30,195 nucleotides of DNA from Nitrososphaerota archaeon (GCA_029785235.1 JAFMAA010000009.1:1-30195); one strand, 5' to 3'; shown: positions 7,955-17,340, counted from the stretch's first letter. The notes: generated by a model from the sequence alone, not told the origin. Numbers and translations: made by a program.

Positions 7955-9658
7955 CTAACGCTGGAAGTAGTCCTTCACAGGCCTGCTCTTCGTAACCAGC
8001 TTCTTCGCCGCCTCGAGCTGGTCGTCCTCCAGCTTCCTGAAGGGGACTTCGGGTTTCGCGCTGAGCTGCACACGGGGCCGGTGCTTCCCCAGCCCTGACA
8101 CCTCCCTGTCATGGGCGCCTAGGAGGTCGAGGATCCTCGCCGAAGAGGCGGGTAGGAACGGCTGAAGCACGATGGCGATCGATTCGCACGCCGTCAGGCA
8201 CGCATGGATGACACGCCCGCATTCCTCCTTCTCCGTCTTCACCAGCTTCCATGGCTGCTTGCTCTGAAAATACTCGTTGCCGAGGTCCGCCATGGCCAGC
8301 AGCTTGCTCATCGCCTCCCTGAACCTGACCTCACCGAGGAGCGCGAGGGACTCCTCACCCAGGCGGGCGACGCCGGCGATGAGCTCTTGTTCGTCTCCAG
8401 CCACCACGTCGACGGTCACATCGCCGCCAAAGTTGTTCCAAGCGAAGGTGGTCGTCCTATGGATGAAGTTCCCAAGGTTCGCCACCAGTTCGTTGTTCAC
8501 TTTGTTCTTGAAGTCGTCCCATTTGAACTCAGTGTCCCGTGTCTCTGGGATGATGCCGATTAGATAGTACCGCCAGATGTCCGGGTCCAGGCCGGCTTGA
8601 GGGATGCTCTCGCAGAACACCCCCCAGTTCTTGCTCTTGGAGATCTTGTCTCCTTCGTAGTTGCAGAACTGCAGCCCGACCACGTCGTAGGGGAGGCTGA
8701 GTCCTCCGTGGGCGAAGAGCATGCCAGGCCAGAATATGGTGTGGAAGGGTATGTTGTCCTTCCCCAGGAAGTTGTATATCCGCGTCCTCTCATCAGTCCA
8801 GAACCTCTCCCAAGCCCCCGGGTCCCCTCTCGCGTCACCCCACTCTTTCGTGGCCGAGATGTATCCGATAGGCGCGTCGAACCATACGTAAAACACCTTG
8901 CCTCTGTACCCGTCGAGGGGGACCGGCACCCCCCATCTGAGGTCCCTGGTGATGGACCTCTTCTTGAGCCCTTCCTTCAGCCAGCCAAGGGCGAGCGAGG
9001 TGACCTGCCCCTTCCAGACTTGGTTTGAACCAATCCACGCCTGGAGCCTGTCTTGCACCTTTCCCAGCTCCAGGAAGAGCTGTTTGCTGTCTTTGAAGAC
9101 CGGGACGCTCCCGTCGACCTTGCACCTGGGGTTGATCAGTTGGATAGGGTCGAGGAGGGTGGAGCACTTCTCGCACTGGTCCCCTCTGGCTAGCTCGTAG
9201 CCGCAGACAGGACAGGTCCCCTCGACATATCTGTCGGGGAGGAAGAGCTCGTCCTTCTCGCAATAGGGGAGTCTGAGGACTCCTTCGCTGACGTATCCAT
9301 TCTCATAGATCTTCAGGAAGAACTCCTGGGACGTCTTGTGGTGGGTGGGCGTGGATGTCCTGGAGAAGTTGTCATACGATATCTCGAACCACTTGTAGAT
9401 CTCCCTGTGAACGTGGTACATGATGTCGGTCAGCTCCTGGGGGGTGACGCCGAGCTCCAGCGCTGCCACCTCCGTCGGCGTCCCGTTCTCGTCGGTCGCC
9501 CCTATGAAGAGGGTCTCTATGCCTTTCAGCCTGCAATAGCGGGCGAAGATGTCCGCAGGGAGGTGGGAGCCGACCAGGTTGCCCACATGAGGCACCGCGT
9601 TCGTGTATGGGAGCGCACAGAGCACGAGCACCCTTTCCCGTTTGACACCCTTCGACAC
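7955..9658 (-). CDS. metG: Methionyl-tRNA synthetase
   Basis: This class I aminoacyl-tRNA synthetase charges tRNA-Met. Its 567 residues include the HIGH-type motif HVGN at 24-27 in LPYTNAVPHVGN, the zinc-knuckle segment CPVCG...CEKC, the WFDAPIGYIS active-site block, and the KMSKS variant KISKSKNWG. It ends without the C-terminal EMAP-type tRNA-binding domain found in some bacteria. The start is GTG at 9658. A palindromic TATA-like GTTTAAAC (9685-9692) is centred about 30 nt upstream, so it may be transcribed separately from ahcY, whose stop is 40 nt away. Confidence 0.95.
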   Translation of the reverse strand: MSKGVKRERVLVLCALPYTNAVPHVGNLVGSHLPADIFARYCRLKGIETLFIGATDENGTPTEVAALELGVTPQELTDIMYHVHREIYKWFEISYDNFSRTSTPTHHKTSQEFFLKIYENGYVSEGVLRLPYCEKDELFLPDRYVEGTCPVCGYELARGDQCEKCSTLLDPIQLINPRCKVDGSVPVFKDSKQLFLELGKVQDRLQAWIGSNQVWKGQVTSLALGWLKEGLKKRSITRDLRWGVPVPLDGYRGKVFYVWFDAPIGYISATKEWGDARGDPGAWERFWTDERTRIYNFLGKDNIPFHTIFWPGMLFAHGGLSLPYDVVGLQFCNYEGDKISKSKNWGVFCESIPQAGLDPDIWRYYLIGIIPETRDTEFKWDDFKNKVNNELVANLGNFIHRTTTFAWNNFGGDVTVDVVAGDEQELIAGVARLGEESLALLGEVRFREAMSKLLAMADLGNEYFQSKQPWKLVKTEKEECGRVIHACLTACESIAIVLQPFLPASSARILDLLGAHDREVSGLGKHRPRVQLSAKPEVPFRKLEDDQLEAAKKLVTKSRPVKDYFQR

Positions 9659-9684
9659 GGCTCGGAGGCGCGCCCTCGCTTTCA

Positions 9685-9692
9685 GTTTAAAC
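9685..9692 (-). promoter_or_regulatory. Probable TATA box of metG
   Basis: GTTTAAAC is the only AT-rich block in the 40-bp ahcY-metG gap, centred about 30 nt before the metG GTG on the minus strand. Confidence 0.4.
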
Positions 9693-9698
9693 CTTAGC

Positions 9699-10928
9699 TC
9701 AGATCTCCCAGCTCTGGGCGTACGCCTTCTGCTCCTTCGTCATGGAACCTATCGAGATTCCCATGGACTTCAGCGCAGCCCTCGCAACCTCCTCCTCGAG
9801 CTCGACCGGGACCCCGTAGACCTTCTTCTCCATCTTCGAGTGGTCGGCGTGTATCCGTATCGCCGCCATCAACTGGTTCGCAAACGACATCTGCATCACT
9901 TCTGGAGGGTGCCCCTCCGCCGCAACCAGGTTCGCTATCCTCCCCTTCGCGACCACGTACACCCTCTTGCCTGACTGGAGCGTCACCTCATCCACATTCG
10001 TCCTGACCTCCTTCACCTTCTTCGCCTTGGCCAGCAATGTCTTCACGTCGATTTCAACGTCGAAGTGCCCTGCGTTGGACAGGATTGCCCCCTCCTTCAT
10101 CTTCTCTATCGCCGTGTAGGGTATCACCCCCTTCATCCCGGTGGCGGTGACGAACAGGTCGCCCCCGGCTGCTGCGTCGTCTATGCTCGAGACGTCGAAG
10201 CCGTCCAGATGCGCCTCCAGCGCCTTGATTGGGTCGACCTCCACCACGGTCACTCTGCAGCCCATCCCCCGGGCTCTCATGGCGACCCCCTTGCCGACCC
10301 ACCCGTAGCCTACCACGACCGTCCTAATCCCGGCGAGGAGGAGGGACGTGGCCCTCATGATGCCGTCCAGGGTGGACTGCCCGGTCCCGTATCTGTTGTC
10401 GAACATGAACTTGGTCTTGGCATCGTTGACCGCGATGACCGGATAGGCCAGTCCGCCTTCAGCCTCCAGCGCCTTCAGCCTGACCACCCCTGTCGTGGTC
10501 TCCTCGGACCCGCCCACGACCCACCTCGCCTTCGAGCGGTGGGCTGCTACATGCAGGTCAGATCCGTCGTCGATTATCTGCTGCGGCCGGTTCCCCAGAA
10601 CCTGTTCGATGCACCAGGAGTACTCCTGGGCCGTCTCACCCCTCCATGCCCACACATCGGTCCTGGTGGACAGGTACGCTGCTATGTCGTCCTGGGTCGA
10701 GAGCGGGTTGGCCGCCGCCAGCTTCACCTCCGCGCCGGCGGAGAGCAGGGCGTCGATGAGCACAGACGTCTCCTTTGTTATGTGCAGGCAGACCCCTATC
10801 CTCACCCCCTCCAGGGGCTTCGACTTCGCGTACTTCTCCTCTAGGCTGGTTAGGGCTCCCATGTGGGCTTTGGCCCAAAGGAAGTTCCTCTCTCCTTCAC
10901 CGCTCAGCTTTTGGTCTGCGACCTTCAT
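9699..10928 (-). CDS. ahcY: S-adenosylhomocysteine hydrolase
   Basis: This NAD-dependent enzyme splits SAH, the product of methyltransferases, into homocysteine and adenosine. Its 409 residues show the family blocks HITKET, YSWCIEQVL, DDGSDL, SEETTTGVVRL, NDAKTKFMFDNRYGTGQS and the NAD site VVGYGWVGKG. The C-terminus ends YAQSWEI, in place of the usual Y-R-Y tail. The ATG at 10928 overlaps the upstream phosphorylase gene by 32 nt, so the two are co-transcribed. With its neighbours it forms a salvage operon for SAM by-products. Confidence 0.95.
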   Translation of the reverse strand: MKVADQKLSGEGERNFLWAKAHMGALTSLEEKYAKSKPLEGVRIGVCLHITKETSVLIDALLSAGAEVKLAAANPLSTQDDIAAYLSTRTDVWAWRGETAQEYSWCIEQVLGNRPQQIIDDGSDLHVAAHRSKARWVVGGSEETTTGVVRLKALEAEGGLAYPVIAVNDAKTKFMFDNRYGTGQSTLDGIMRATSLLLAGIRTVVVGYGWVGKGVAMRARGMGCRVTVVEVDPIKALEAHLDGFDVSSIDDAAAGGDLFVTATGMKGVIPYTAIEKMKEGAILSNAGHFDVEIDVKTLLAKAKKVKEVRTNVDEVTLQSGKRVYVVAKGRIANLVAAEGHPPEVMQMSFANQLMAAIRIHADHSKMEKKVYGVPVELEEEVARAALKSMGISIGSMTKEQKAYAQSWEI

Positions 10929-11661
10929 GTCCTTGTCCCCTCAGGCCCCCGATTGCCCCCTCTATCAACTGTTTCACCAGCCTCCCTGTCCTCTCCATCA
11001 CCCTCGAGACCTCTTCATGGCTCACGCTTGGCTGCAGCCCCGCCGCCCAGTTTGTAGCAACCAGCACAGACGAATACTCCATCTGTTTCTCATTGGCAAG
11101 GACGACCTCCGGGACCCCGGTCATCCCCACCACGTCGCCGCCGACCGTCCTGTACATCTTGATCTCAGCGGCGGTCTCGAACCTCGGACCTTCCACGCAG
11201 ACATACACGAGGCCCTCGTGCACCTCCAGCCTGAGCTTCTTCGCGGCATTGACCAGGGCCTCGTTCACCCTCCTGCTGTAGGGGTAGGTCATGTCCGTGT
11301 GGACCGCCACGCTTTCGAAGAAGGTCCCCTCCCTGCGCTTCGTGAAGTCCAAGAACTGCCCCGCCAGGCCGAGGTCCCCAACCTTGAATCCATCGTTCAT
11401 GGAGCCTACGGCGCTGGTCGCGATAACCTCCTTCACACCCAGGCGCTCCAGGGCCACTATGTTCGCCCTGTAGTTGACGGCGTGGGGCGGCGTCCTGTGG
11501 CCTTGCCCGTGCCTCGGGATGACCACGAAATCTCCAGAACGGTCCTCGTACACCGTCACGCGGCCGTACCTTGTCTTCACGCTCCGTGGGCGGCCCAGGT
11601 CGAAGTGCTGGGTCACCCCGGTCCCCGCGATTACCCCAGCCGCGGGCCTCCCGTCAGTCAT
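10897..11661 (-). CDS. Second MTAP/MTIP-type nucleoside phosphorylase
   Basis: This member of the purine nucleoside phosphorylase family has about 254 residues: GVIAGTGV at the N-terminus, PRHGQGHRTPPHAVNYRAN (phosphate and sugar site), SAVGSMN, and VEGPRFET. The specificity segment reads GMTGVPE, whereas the paralogue at 12184-12990 has NMTQYPE. GMTG(M/V)PE is the type seen in methylthioinosine and 6-oxopurine phosphorylases, so the substrate may be MTI, inosine or guanosine instead of MTA; this is inference. I prefer the ATG at 11661, which overlaps the apt stop (ATGACTGA); an ATG at 11685 would add eight unconserved residues. Confidence 0.8.
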   Translation of the reverse strand: MTDGRPAAGVIAGTGVTQHFDLGRPRSVKTRYGRVTVYEDRSGDFVVIPRHGQGHRTPPHAVNYRANIVALERLGVKEVIATSAVGSMNDGFKVGDLGLAGQFLDFTKRREGTFFESVAVHTDMTYPYSRRVNEALVNAAKKLRLEVHEGLVYVCVEGPRFETAAEIKMYRTVGGDVVGMTGVPEVVLANEKQMEYSSVLVATNWAAGLQPSVSHEEVSRVMERTGRLVKQLIEGAIGGLRGQGHEGRRPKAER

Positions 11662-12184
11662 ATTTGGAGAGCGCGTAGACCTCATGCCCAGCGAGCTTCT
11701 CCCTCCCTTTCAAGGCGCTGAGCTCGGTCACGAACGCGAATCCGACTACCTCCCCTCCAAGCATCTTGGCCAGGTCTGCCGCAGCCTTCGATGTCCCCCC
11801 TGTCGCCAGAAGGTCGTCCACGACGAGCACCCTGTCCCCCTTGGAGATGGAGTCTGCGTGCATCTCCAGACCCTGGCGGCCATATTCGAGCTCGTAGTTC
11901 ACGCTCACCTTCCTAGCGGGGAGCTTCCCCACCTTCCTCGCGGGGACGAACCCTATCCCGAGCCGGTCGGCAAGGGGGGCGCCTACTATGAACCCCCTGG
12001 CCTCAATGCCGACTATCTTGTCGAGCTTCGCCCTCTTCCACCTCTTTTCCAGGGCATCTGTGACACGCCTGGTCAGTTTGCCGTCCTCCCAGAGCGTGGT
12101 GAGGTCTTTGAAATCCACTCCCTTCTTCGGGTAGTCGGGTATGTTCCTGATCGCTTTCTTGACGTCAGCCTCAAGTTTCCCCAT
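11654..12184 (-). CDS. apt: Adenine phosphoribosyltransferase
   Basis: It converts adenine and PRPP to AMP and pyrophosphate. The 176 residues show IPDYPKKGVDFKDLT at the N-terminus, GIEARGFIVGAPLA, the basic PARKVGKLP loop, and the PRPP-binding VLVVDDLLATGGT. The ATG at 12184 overlaps the stop of the upstream MTA phosphorylase by one base (TGATG), which indicates translational coupling. It lies directly downstream of an enzyme that releases adenine from MTA, so the pair recycles adenine. Confidence 0.95.
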   Translation of the reverse strand: MGKLEADVKKAIRNIPDYPKKGVDFKDLTTLWEDGKLTRRVTDALEKRWKRAKLDKIVGIEARGFIVGAPLADRLGIGFVPARKVGKLPARKVSVNYELEYGRQGLEMHADSISKGDRVLVVDDLLATGGTSKAAADLAKMLGGEVVGFAFVTELSALKGREKLAGHEVYALSKYD

Positions 12185-12990
12185 CAGGCGTTCAACCTCG
12201 CATGCTCTAGGGCGGAACCGCAGTCGCAGCTGCGCTCCTCAGACACCCGCCTCACAATCTCTCCGATAAGTCGCGTCAGGTTCCGCAGGTTCTTGTTGAA
12301 TACCTTGATCACCTCTTCGTGGGACACCGGCTTGACACTAGGGTCTCCCTCCAGGCCCGCGTCGTAGTCGGTCACCAGAGATATGTTGAGGTAGCACATC
12401 TCCTGCTCCCGTGCGAGCACAGCTTCAGGGTACTGGGTCATGTTGATTACGTCCCACCCCTGCCGTGAGAAGAACTTGCTCTCTGCCTTGGTCGAGAACC
12501 GGGGCCCCTGAATCACGACCACGGTCCCCGCAGGGTGGTACCCGAGTCCCAGGGCCTCAGCGGCCTCGATTGCCGCCTTCCTCATCTGAGGGCAGTAGGG
12601 TGACGCGGTACTGACGTGGGTCGTCTCAGGCCCGTCGTAGAAGGTGTCCTTCCTCCCAGAGGTGAAGTTGACGAACTGGTCGCAGAAGACGAGCTCTCCG
12701 GGGGCCACGTCGCCCTTCAGGCTTCCGACCGCGTTGGGGCCAATCACCCTTTTCACGCCGAGCTTCTTGAAGGCTAAGACGTTCGCCCTGTAAGGGACCG
12801 CGTGAGGAGGGTACTCGTGGTGAACCCCATGTCTGGGTATGAAGGCTACCCTTCTCCCTTCGATTTCCGCCAGGGTCACCCTGCCGCTGGGCTTCCCGTA
12901 GCGGGTTGTCGCAGAGAGGCTGCCGGTGCCCTTTGCAAGCTTGTAGAACCCAGAGCCGCCAAAGACGCCGAACTCCGCCCCCGGCTTCAC
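12184..12990 (-). CDS. mtnP: S-methyl-5'-thioadenosine phosphorylase
   Basis: It phosphorolyses MTA, a by-product of polyamine and other SAM-dependent syntheses, to adenine and methylthioribose 1-phosphate. The 268 residues contain FGVFGGSGFY, PRHGVHHEYPPHAVPYRAN, NAVGSL, QGPRFSTKAE and the MTAP-type NMTQYPEAVLARE. The C-terminus carries a CDCG pair near residues 254-257; such C-terminal cysteines form stabilising disulfides in some archaeal MTAPs. The GTG start at 12990 lies 26 nt from the centre of a TATA-like GATTTAATC, so the operon is probably leaderless. It is the first gene of the salvage operon. Confidence 0.93.
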   Translation of the reverse strand: MKPGAEFGVFGGSGFYKLAKGTGSLSATTRYGKPSGRVTLAEIEGRRVAFIPRHGVHHEYPPHAVPYRANVLAFKKLGVKRVIGPNAVGSLKGDVAPGELVFCDQFVNFTSGRKDTFYDGPETTHVSTASPYCPQMRKAAIEAAEALGLGYHPAGTVVVIQGPRFSTKAESKFFSRQGWDVINMTQYPEAVLAREQEMCYLNISLVTDYDAGLEGDPSVKPVSHEEVIKVFNKNLRNLTRLIGEIVRRVSEERSCDCGSALEHARLNA

Positions 12991-13011
12991 AGTCCGCCCC
13001 TTCCGGTTTCC

Positions 13012-13020
13012 GATTTAATC
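13012..13020 (-). promoter_or_regulatory. TATA box of the mtnP-apt-ahcY operon
   Basis: GATTTAATC (GATTAAATC on the minus strand) is centred 26 nt before the mtnP GTG, the spacing expected for a leaderless archaeal transcript. Confidence 0.55.
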
Positions 13021-13053
13021 TTTGGCTCCCGAGGGCTGCTTGGCCCAGAAGAC

Positions 13054-13063
13054 TTGAAATACC
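13054..13063 (+). promoter_or_regulatory. TATA-like element of the aIF2-beta gene
   Basis: TTGAAATACC is centred about 26 nt before the GTG at 13084. It supports that GTG as a leaderless start and argues against the much longer open frame that runs back into mtnP on the other strand. Confidence 0.45.
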
Positions 13064-13083
13064 TTGGTCTGACGATTCGGAGA

Positions 13084-13500
13084 GTGCCCAGGTCGTACGA
13101 AGAACTCCTCTCCAGGGCCAGGTCTGGCCTGGACAAGGACGCGAAGCGGTCAGGCGCCCTGAGGCTCGAGCTCCCCGAGCCCGACGTCATCTGGGTGGGT
13201 AACAAGACGATTTTCCGCAACTACGCCGAGTTCCCCAAGCTTCTGAGGAGGGAATCCAGCCGCGTCCTGATGTACCTCGCAAAAGAGCTCGCCACGGCGG
13301 CCTCCCTCGACGGGGACCGCGCCATCTTCATAGGGCGGAAGGACCGCGACTCCTTCACCCAGCTCCTACAGCGCTACCTCAAAGACGGTGTGATATGCCC
13401 AGTCTGCGGTAGCCCAGACACGCACCTGGACAAGGAGAAGCGGATGTGGTTCATGGTCTGCGAGGCGTGCGGGGCCAGGTCGGTCGCCAAGGTTGCGTAG
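13084..13500 (+). CDS. eif2b (aIF2-beta): Translation initiation factor 2 subunit beta
   Basis: This archaeal aIF2 subunit joins alpha and gamma to deliver Met-tRNAi to the small ribosomal subunit. The 138-residue protein begins MPRSYEELLSRA, then has the core GNKTIFRNYAEF, LMYLAKELATAASL and AIFIGR, and closes with a zinc ribbon CPVCG...CEACGA. Length is the family norm if translation starts at GTG 13084; the frame stays open for 280 nt upstream, but that part is antisense to mtnP and unlike aIF2-beta. DUF424 follows after three bases, a pairing I know from other archaea. Confidence 0.92.
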   Translation: MPRSYEELLSRARSGLDKDAKRSGALRLELPEPDVIWVGNKTIFRNYAEFPKLLRRESSRVLMYLAKELATAASLDGDRAIFIGRKDRDSFTQLLQRYLKDGVICPVCGSPDTHLDKEKRMWFMVCEACGARSVAKVA

Positions 13501-13503
13501 AGC

Positions 13504-13815
13504 TTGGCCGAAAAGGGGTTCTCAGTCAGGACCGCGGAGTACAGGGGTTCGATACTTGTCAACATATGCGACGAAGAGCTGGTGGGGAGGACGGTCTCAG
13601 AAGGGGAGCTGACGGTGCATCTCTCCAAGGACTTCTACTCTGGCGAGGTGGTCAGCAGCGGCGAGGCGCTAAGGCTGATCAGGACTTGCTCCATTGTGAA
13701 CCTCGCCGGCTCCAGGTCTGTATCACTGGCCGTCAGCAACAAGTTCGGCGCACCGGAGGCAATACGGGAAATCCAGGACGTGCCCTTCCTTATGATTTAC
13801 AAGTTCTCGGGCTAG
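13504..13815 (+). CDS. DUF424 family protein
   Basis: This 103-residue protein starts at a TTG three bases after the aIF2-beta stop. It matches the DUF424 pattern: [20 protein letters not shown], then [19 protein letters not shown] and [15 protein letters not shown]. The family is archaeal, usually follows aIF2-beta, and has no established function; the neighbourhood points to translation. The stop overlaps the convergent dnaJ stop by four bases. Confidence 0.8.
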   Translation: MAEKGFSVRTAEYRGSILVNICDEELVGRTVSEGELTVHLSKDFYSGEVVSSGEALRLIRTCSIVNLAGSRSVSLAVSNKFGAPEAIREIQDVPFLMIYKFSG

Positions 13816-14900
13816 CTGAGGGTTCCGAGCTCCCGCAGCTGCTCTCTCTGCTTCTCAGTCAGCTTCCTCGGGACTTCGACGCGGACGACCACATACTGGT
13901 TCCCATAACCCCCTCTCCATCCCCCGAACTTTGGGAGCCCCTTGTCTTTGATAGTGAACCTCTCGCCGGGCTGGGTGCCGTGAGGTATCGTAAGTTTGAC
14001 GTCACCATGCAGTGTCGGGACCGTGACCTCGGTCCCGAGCATGGCCTCCACTGCGCCTATCTTCACCTCCATGAAGACGTTGCTGGGGTCATCTTCCCCC
14101 CTCCCGAAGACCCTGTGCGGTGCGACGTTCACCACGACGTATAGGTCTCCCGGTGGGCTCCCCCTCTCCCCGGCGTTCCCCTCGCCCCTGAGTCGGAGGG
14201 TGTATCCGTCTTCGATCCCACCGGGGATCCTGACGCTGATCCTCCTTGTTCTCTCCGTTGTCCCGCGGCCTCTGCAGTCCCTGCAAGGGCTGTCCACAGT
14301 GTATCCTCTCCCTCCGCACTTGCTGCAGGTGGTGACCCTGACTAGGCGCGCGAAGCCTGCCGACTGAACCTTCTGGACCTGGCCCGTCCCGCCGCAGGTA
14401 GCGCACTGGCGGGGCGACGTCCCTGGCCTAGCGCCGCTCCCATCGCAGGTAGCACACACTTCGCTTCTGGGGACCTCGATCTCCCTCTCAGTGTCGCTGA
14501 CTATGTCTTCCATGTTCAGCTCCAGATGATAGGTCAGGTCCTCGCCGCGGCTCGGCTGCCGCGCCGTCCCTCCGCCGAAGAACTGTGCGAAGACGTCATC
14601 GAAGCCTCCAAACCCTCCTCCTCGGAAGAACTCCCCGAAGTCGGCCCCCCTGAAGATGTCTTCCTGGCTGTACCTCTGATACACCCCCTCCCGCCCGAAG
14701 GAGTCGTACTGCCTGCGCTTCTCGTCGTCCGCGAGTACGGCGTACGCCTCTGAAACCTCTTTGAAGCGCGCTTCTGCGTCGGGGGACTTGTTCCTGTCGG
14801 GGTGGAACTGGAGGGCGAGCTTCCTGTAGGCGTCCTTGATCTGGTCCTTGGTCGCCCCCCTCTGGACGCCGAGCACCTCGTAGTAGTCCTTCGTGGCCAC
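13812..14900 (-). CDS. dnaJ: Chaperone DnaJ (Hsp40)
   Basis: This co-chaperone stimulates DnaK ATPase and presents unfolded clients. The 362 residues form a type I DnaJ: J domain at 1-70 with HPD at 33-35, a Gly/Phe-rich stretch ([11 protein letters not shown]), four CxxCxGxG-type repeats ([32 protein letters not shown]), and two beta-barrel substrate domains. It lies 12 nt downstream of dnaK in a grpE-dnaK-dnaJ operon. Archaea that have this system are generally thought to have gained it from bacteria. Confidence 0.96.
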   Translation of the reverse strand: MATKDYYEVLGVQRGATKDQIKDAYRKLALQFHPDRNKSPDAEARFKEVSEAYAVLADDEKRRQYDSFGREGVYQRYSQEDIFRGADFGEFFRGGGFGGFDDVFAQFFGGGTARQPSRGEDLTYHLELNMEDIVSDTEREIEVPRSEVCATCDGSGARPGTSPRQCATCGGTGQVQKVQSAGFARLVRVTTCSKCGGRGYTVDSPCRDCRGRGTTERTRRISVRIPGGIEDGYTLRLRGEGNAGERGSPPGDLYVVVNVAPHRVFGRGEDDPSNVFMEVKIGAVEAMLGTEVTVPTLHGDVKLTIPHGTQPGERFTIKDKGLPKFGGWRGGYGNQYVVVRVEVPRKLTEKQREQLRELGTLS

Positions 14901-14912
14901 GGAGGCTATCCC

Positions 14913-16763
14913 CTACTTTCCTTCGTCCACAACTCTGTAGTCAGCGTCGCCGACTTTCTGGTCACCGCCCTGGCCACCGGGAGGGGGCCCTTGCGGCTGT
15001 TTCTGAGCCTGCTGATAGACCGAGGCGCCTACCTCCTGGAGGACCTTCTTCAGCGCCTCGCTCTTCTCCCTGATCGCTCCGGTATCCTGCCCACCGACCG
15101 CCTTCCTGAGGTCCTGAGCGGCTGAGTCTATCCTGTCCATGCTCGCCCTGTCGACCTTGCCTTCCAGGTCCTTCTTCGTCCTCTCTGCCGTGTAGAGCAC
15201 CGAGTCAGCGTCGTTCCTGACCTCCGCATCTTCCCTCTTCTTCCTGTCCTGGTCGGCGAAGGACTCCGCCTCCTTGATGAGCTTCTCTTTCTCTTCCTTT
15301 GACAGCTTGGTCGACGCGGTTATCGTAATCTTGTTCTCCTTCCCCGTCCCGATGTCCTTCGCCCCTACGGTGAGGATGCCGTTGGCGTCGATGTCGAATG
15401 TCACCTCAATCTGCGGGACCCCCCTGGGCGCAGGTGGTATCCCTGTCAGGTTGAACATCCCGAGGGAGACGTTGTCTGCCGCCATGCTCCTCTCTCCCTG
15501 GACGACGTGGATGGTCACAGCGGTCTGGAAGTCAGCTGCAGTCGTGAACGTCTTGCTCCTCTTGGTCGGGATCGTGGCATTCTTCTCTATCAGGTGCTCG
15601 GTGATCCCTCCGAGGGTCTCGACGCCCAGCGAGAGCGGCGTCACGTCCAGCAGAAGCATGTCCTTTATCTCCCCAGCCAGGACCGCCCCTTGTATCGCCG
15701 CCCCTATGGCGACGGCTTCCATTGGGTCGACCCCTCTCTCGGCCTGCTTCCTGGCAACGTCCTCGACGAACTTCCGGACCAGCGGCATCCTTGTCATGCC
15801 GCCTATCAGTATCACCTTGTCCACCTGCTCGGGGGTGAGCTTGGCGTCGTTGACCACCCTTCGTATTGTATCCTCCGTCTTTGCGACTATAGGCCTGGCG
15901 ACCTCCTCCAGCTTGGTCCTGGTCAGCGTGTAGTGAATGTTCTTCGGGCCCGAGGAGTCGCTGGCTATGAATGGGAGGTCCACATCGGTCGACATCAGGT
16001 TAGAGAGCTGGATCTTCGCCTGCTCTGCTCCCTCCTTCAGCCTGGCCATGGCGGTCTTGTCGGTGGTTAGGTCTATCCCTGTCTTCGAACGGAAGTCGTC
16101 GAGGAGGACTTGGATGATGGCCTTGTCCACGTCTGTCCCTCCTGTCTGCGTGTCCCCAGAGGTGGCGAGGACCTGGAACACCCCCTTCCCGAACTCCATT
16201 ATGGTCGCGTCGTGGGTCCCTCCCCCGAAGCTGAAGACGAGGATCTTCATCTCCTTCTCTGACTTGTCGAGGCCGTAGGCGAGCGACGCGGCAGTAGGCT
16301 CGTTGATTATCCTGACGACCTCGAGGCCTGCTATCTCGCCTGCGTCCTTGGTCGCCTGACGCTGGTTATCGTTGAAGTGGGCTGGTACCGTGATCACCAC
16401 CTTCTTCACGGGGTAGCCCAGGAACACTTCTGTGTCGTGCTTGATCTTCTGGAGTATGTAGGAGCTGAGCTGCTCCGGTGAGTAGTCCTTCCCTGATAGG
16501 TTGACCCGGTAGTCTGTCCCCATCTTCCTCTTGATCTCGAAGACGGTCCCGTCGGGGTTGGTAACCACCTGGCGCCTTGCCGGCTCTCCTACCAGGAGTT
16601 GCCCGTCCTTTGTGTAGGCTACCACAGAAGGGAACATCTTCCCTGCGGGGGTCGCCCCTTCGGCGCTCGGAATCACCACCGGCCTCCCTGCTTCTACCAC
16701 CGCTGCCGCGGAGTTCGTTGTCCCCAGGTCTATCCCTATGATCTTCTCTCTGGCGCTACTCAT
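14913..16763 (-). CDS. dnaK: Chaperone DnaK (Hsp70)
   Basis: This 616-residue ATP-driven chaperone has GIDLGTTNS at 10-18, [22 protein letters not shown] and [11 protein letters not shown] in the ATPase domain. The linker reads [13 protein letters not shown], and the low-complexity tail ([10 protein letters not shown]) ends in a charged, DnaK-like terminus. The phosphate-2 loop reads [11 protein letters not shown]; the family has (Y/F)D(L/F)GGGT(F/L)DV, so the Mg-site Asp is Ser178 here. The ATG at 16763 overlaps the grpE stop by one base (TGATG). Sequence identity suggests an otherwise normal chaperone. Confidence 0.95.
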   Translation of the reverse strand: MSSAREKIIGIDLGTTNSAAAVVEAGRPVVIPSAEGATPAGKMFPSVVAYTKDGQLLVGEPARRQVVTNPDGTVFEIKRKMGTDYRVNLSGKDYSPEQLSSYILQKIKHDTEVFLGYPVKKVVITVPAHFNDNQRQATKDAGEIAGLEVVRIINEPTAASLAYGLDKSEKEMKILVFSFGGGTHDATIMEFGKGVFQVLATSGDTQTGGTDVDKAIIQVLLDDFRSKTGIDLTTDKTAMARLKEGAEQAKIQLSNLMSTDVDLPFIASDSSGPKNIHYTLTRTKLEEVARPIVAKTEDTIRRVVNDAKLTPEQVDKVILIGGMTRMPLVRKFVEDVARKQAERGVDPMEAVAIGAAIQGAVLAGEIKDMLLLDVTPLSLGVETLGGITEHLIEKNATIPTKRSKTFTTAADFQTAVTIHVVQGERSMAADNVSLGMFNLTGIPPAPRGVPQIEVTFDIDANGILTVGAKDIGTGKENKITITASTKLSKEEKEKLIKEAESFADQDRKKREDAEVRNDADSVLYTAERTKKDLEGKVDRASMDRIDSAAQDLRKAVGGQDTGAIREKSEALKKVLQEVGASVYQQAQKQPQGPPPGGQGGDQKVGDADYRVVDEGK

Positions 16764-17293
16764 CAGACTTCCTCCTCCCGGGCTGTTTTACGCGCCAATT
16801 CAACTTTTACCATACTCGGTCTCAGAAGCTGCCCCCTGAATGTGTACCCCGTCCTCAGTTCCTCGACCACCCGATCGGGCCCTTCCCCCTCGCCCTGGGC
16901 CTTCTCCACCGCTTCGTGAACGGCCGGGTCGAAAGGCTTCCCCAGGGCGTCGATGGGCTCGACCCCCACCGACTGAAGGGCGGCGCGGAGGTTCCGCCCG
17001 ACCATCCTTATCCCTTCAAGCAGCTCATTGTTTGCCGACCCTTCTGCGTGATTCAGAGCAAGTTCCAGCTCGTCGGACACCACGAGGAGCTTCGAGGCCA
17101 GCCCCTTCGCGAGCGACTCCCCTGCCTCCTTCATCTCCTTCTCTGCCCTCTTCCTGTAGTTCTCTAGGTCTGCCTGGGAATATCTCAGGTGCGTCATCAG
17201 TTCTTCGCTCCGCTTCTTCTCTTCTGCGAGCTGCTTCTTGAGCGCCTCCAGTTGGTCCTCTGCGCCCTTCTCTGTTTCTTCGAACTCCGACAA
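16763..17293 (-). CDS. grpE: Nucleotide exchange factor GrpE
   Basis: GrpE releases ADP from DnaK. The protein has an N-terminal coiled coil ([17 protein letters not shown], then AEKEMKE) and the C-terminal beta domain with the family signature FDPAVHEAV and [24 protein letters not shown] place the start at the TTG at 17293 (176 residues), preceded by GGAG eight bases upstream. The frame is open to 17362 with ATGs at 17338 and 17362, but the only TATA element on this strand (17341-17350) lies on those codons, so they cannot be in its transcript. It is the first gene of grpE-dnaK-dnaJ. Confidence 0.9.
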   Translation of the reverse strand: MSEFEETEKGAEDQLEALKKQLAEEKKRSEELMTHLRYSQADLENYRKRAEKEMKEAGESLAKGLASKLLVVSDELELALNHAEGSANNELLEGIRMVGRNLRAALQSVGVEPIDALGKPFDPAVHEAVEKAQGEGEGPDRVVEELRTGYTFRGQLLRPSMVKVELARKTAREEEV

Positions 17294-17340
17294 CTTCAGC
17301 TCAGCTCTCCAGTGGGAAGTCCGCGCTTTTCGATTCATAC

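Noticed and set aside
12802..13083. N-terminal extension of aIF2-beta
   Set aside because: It is antisense to mtnP, unlike any aIF2-beta, and upstream of the predicted transcription start.
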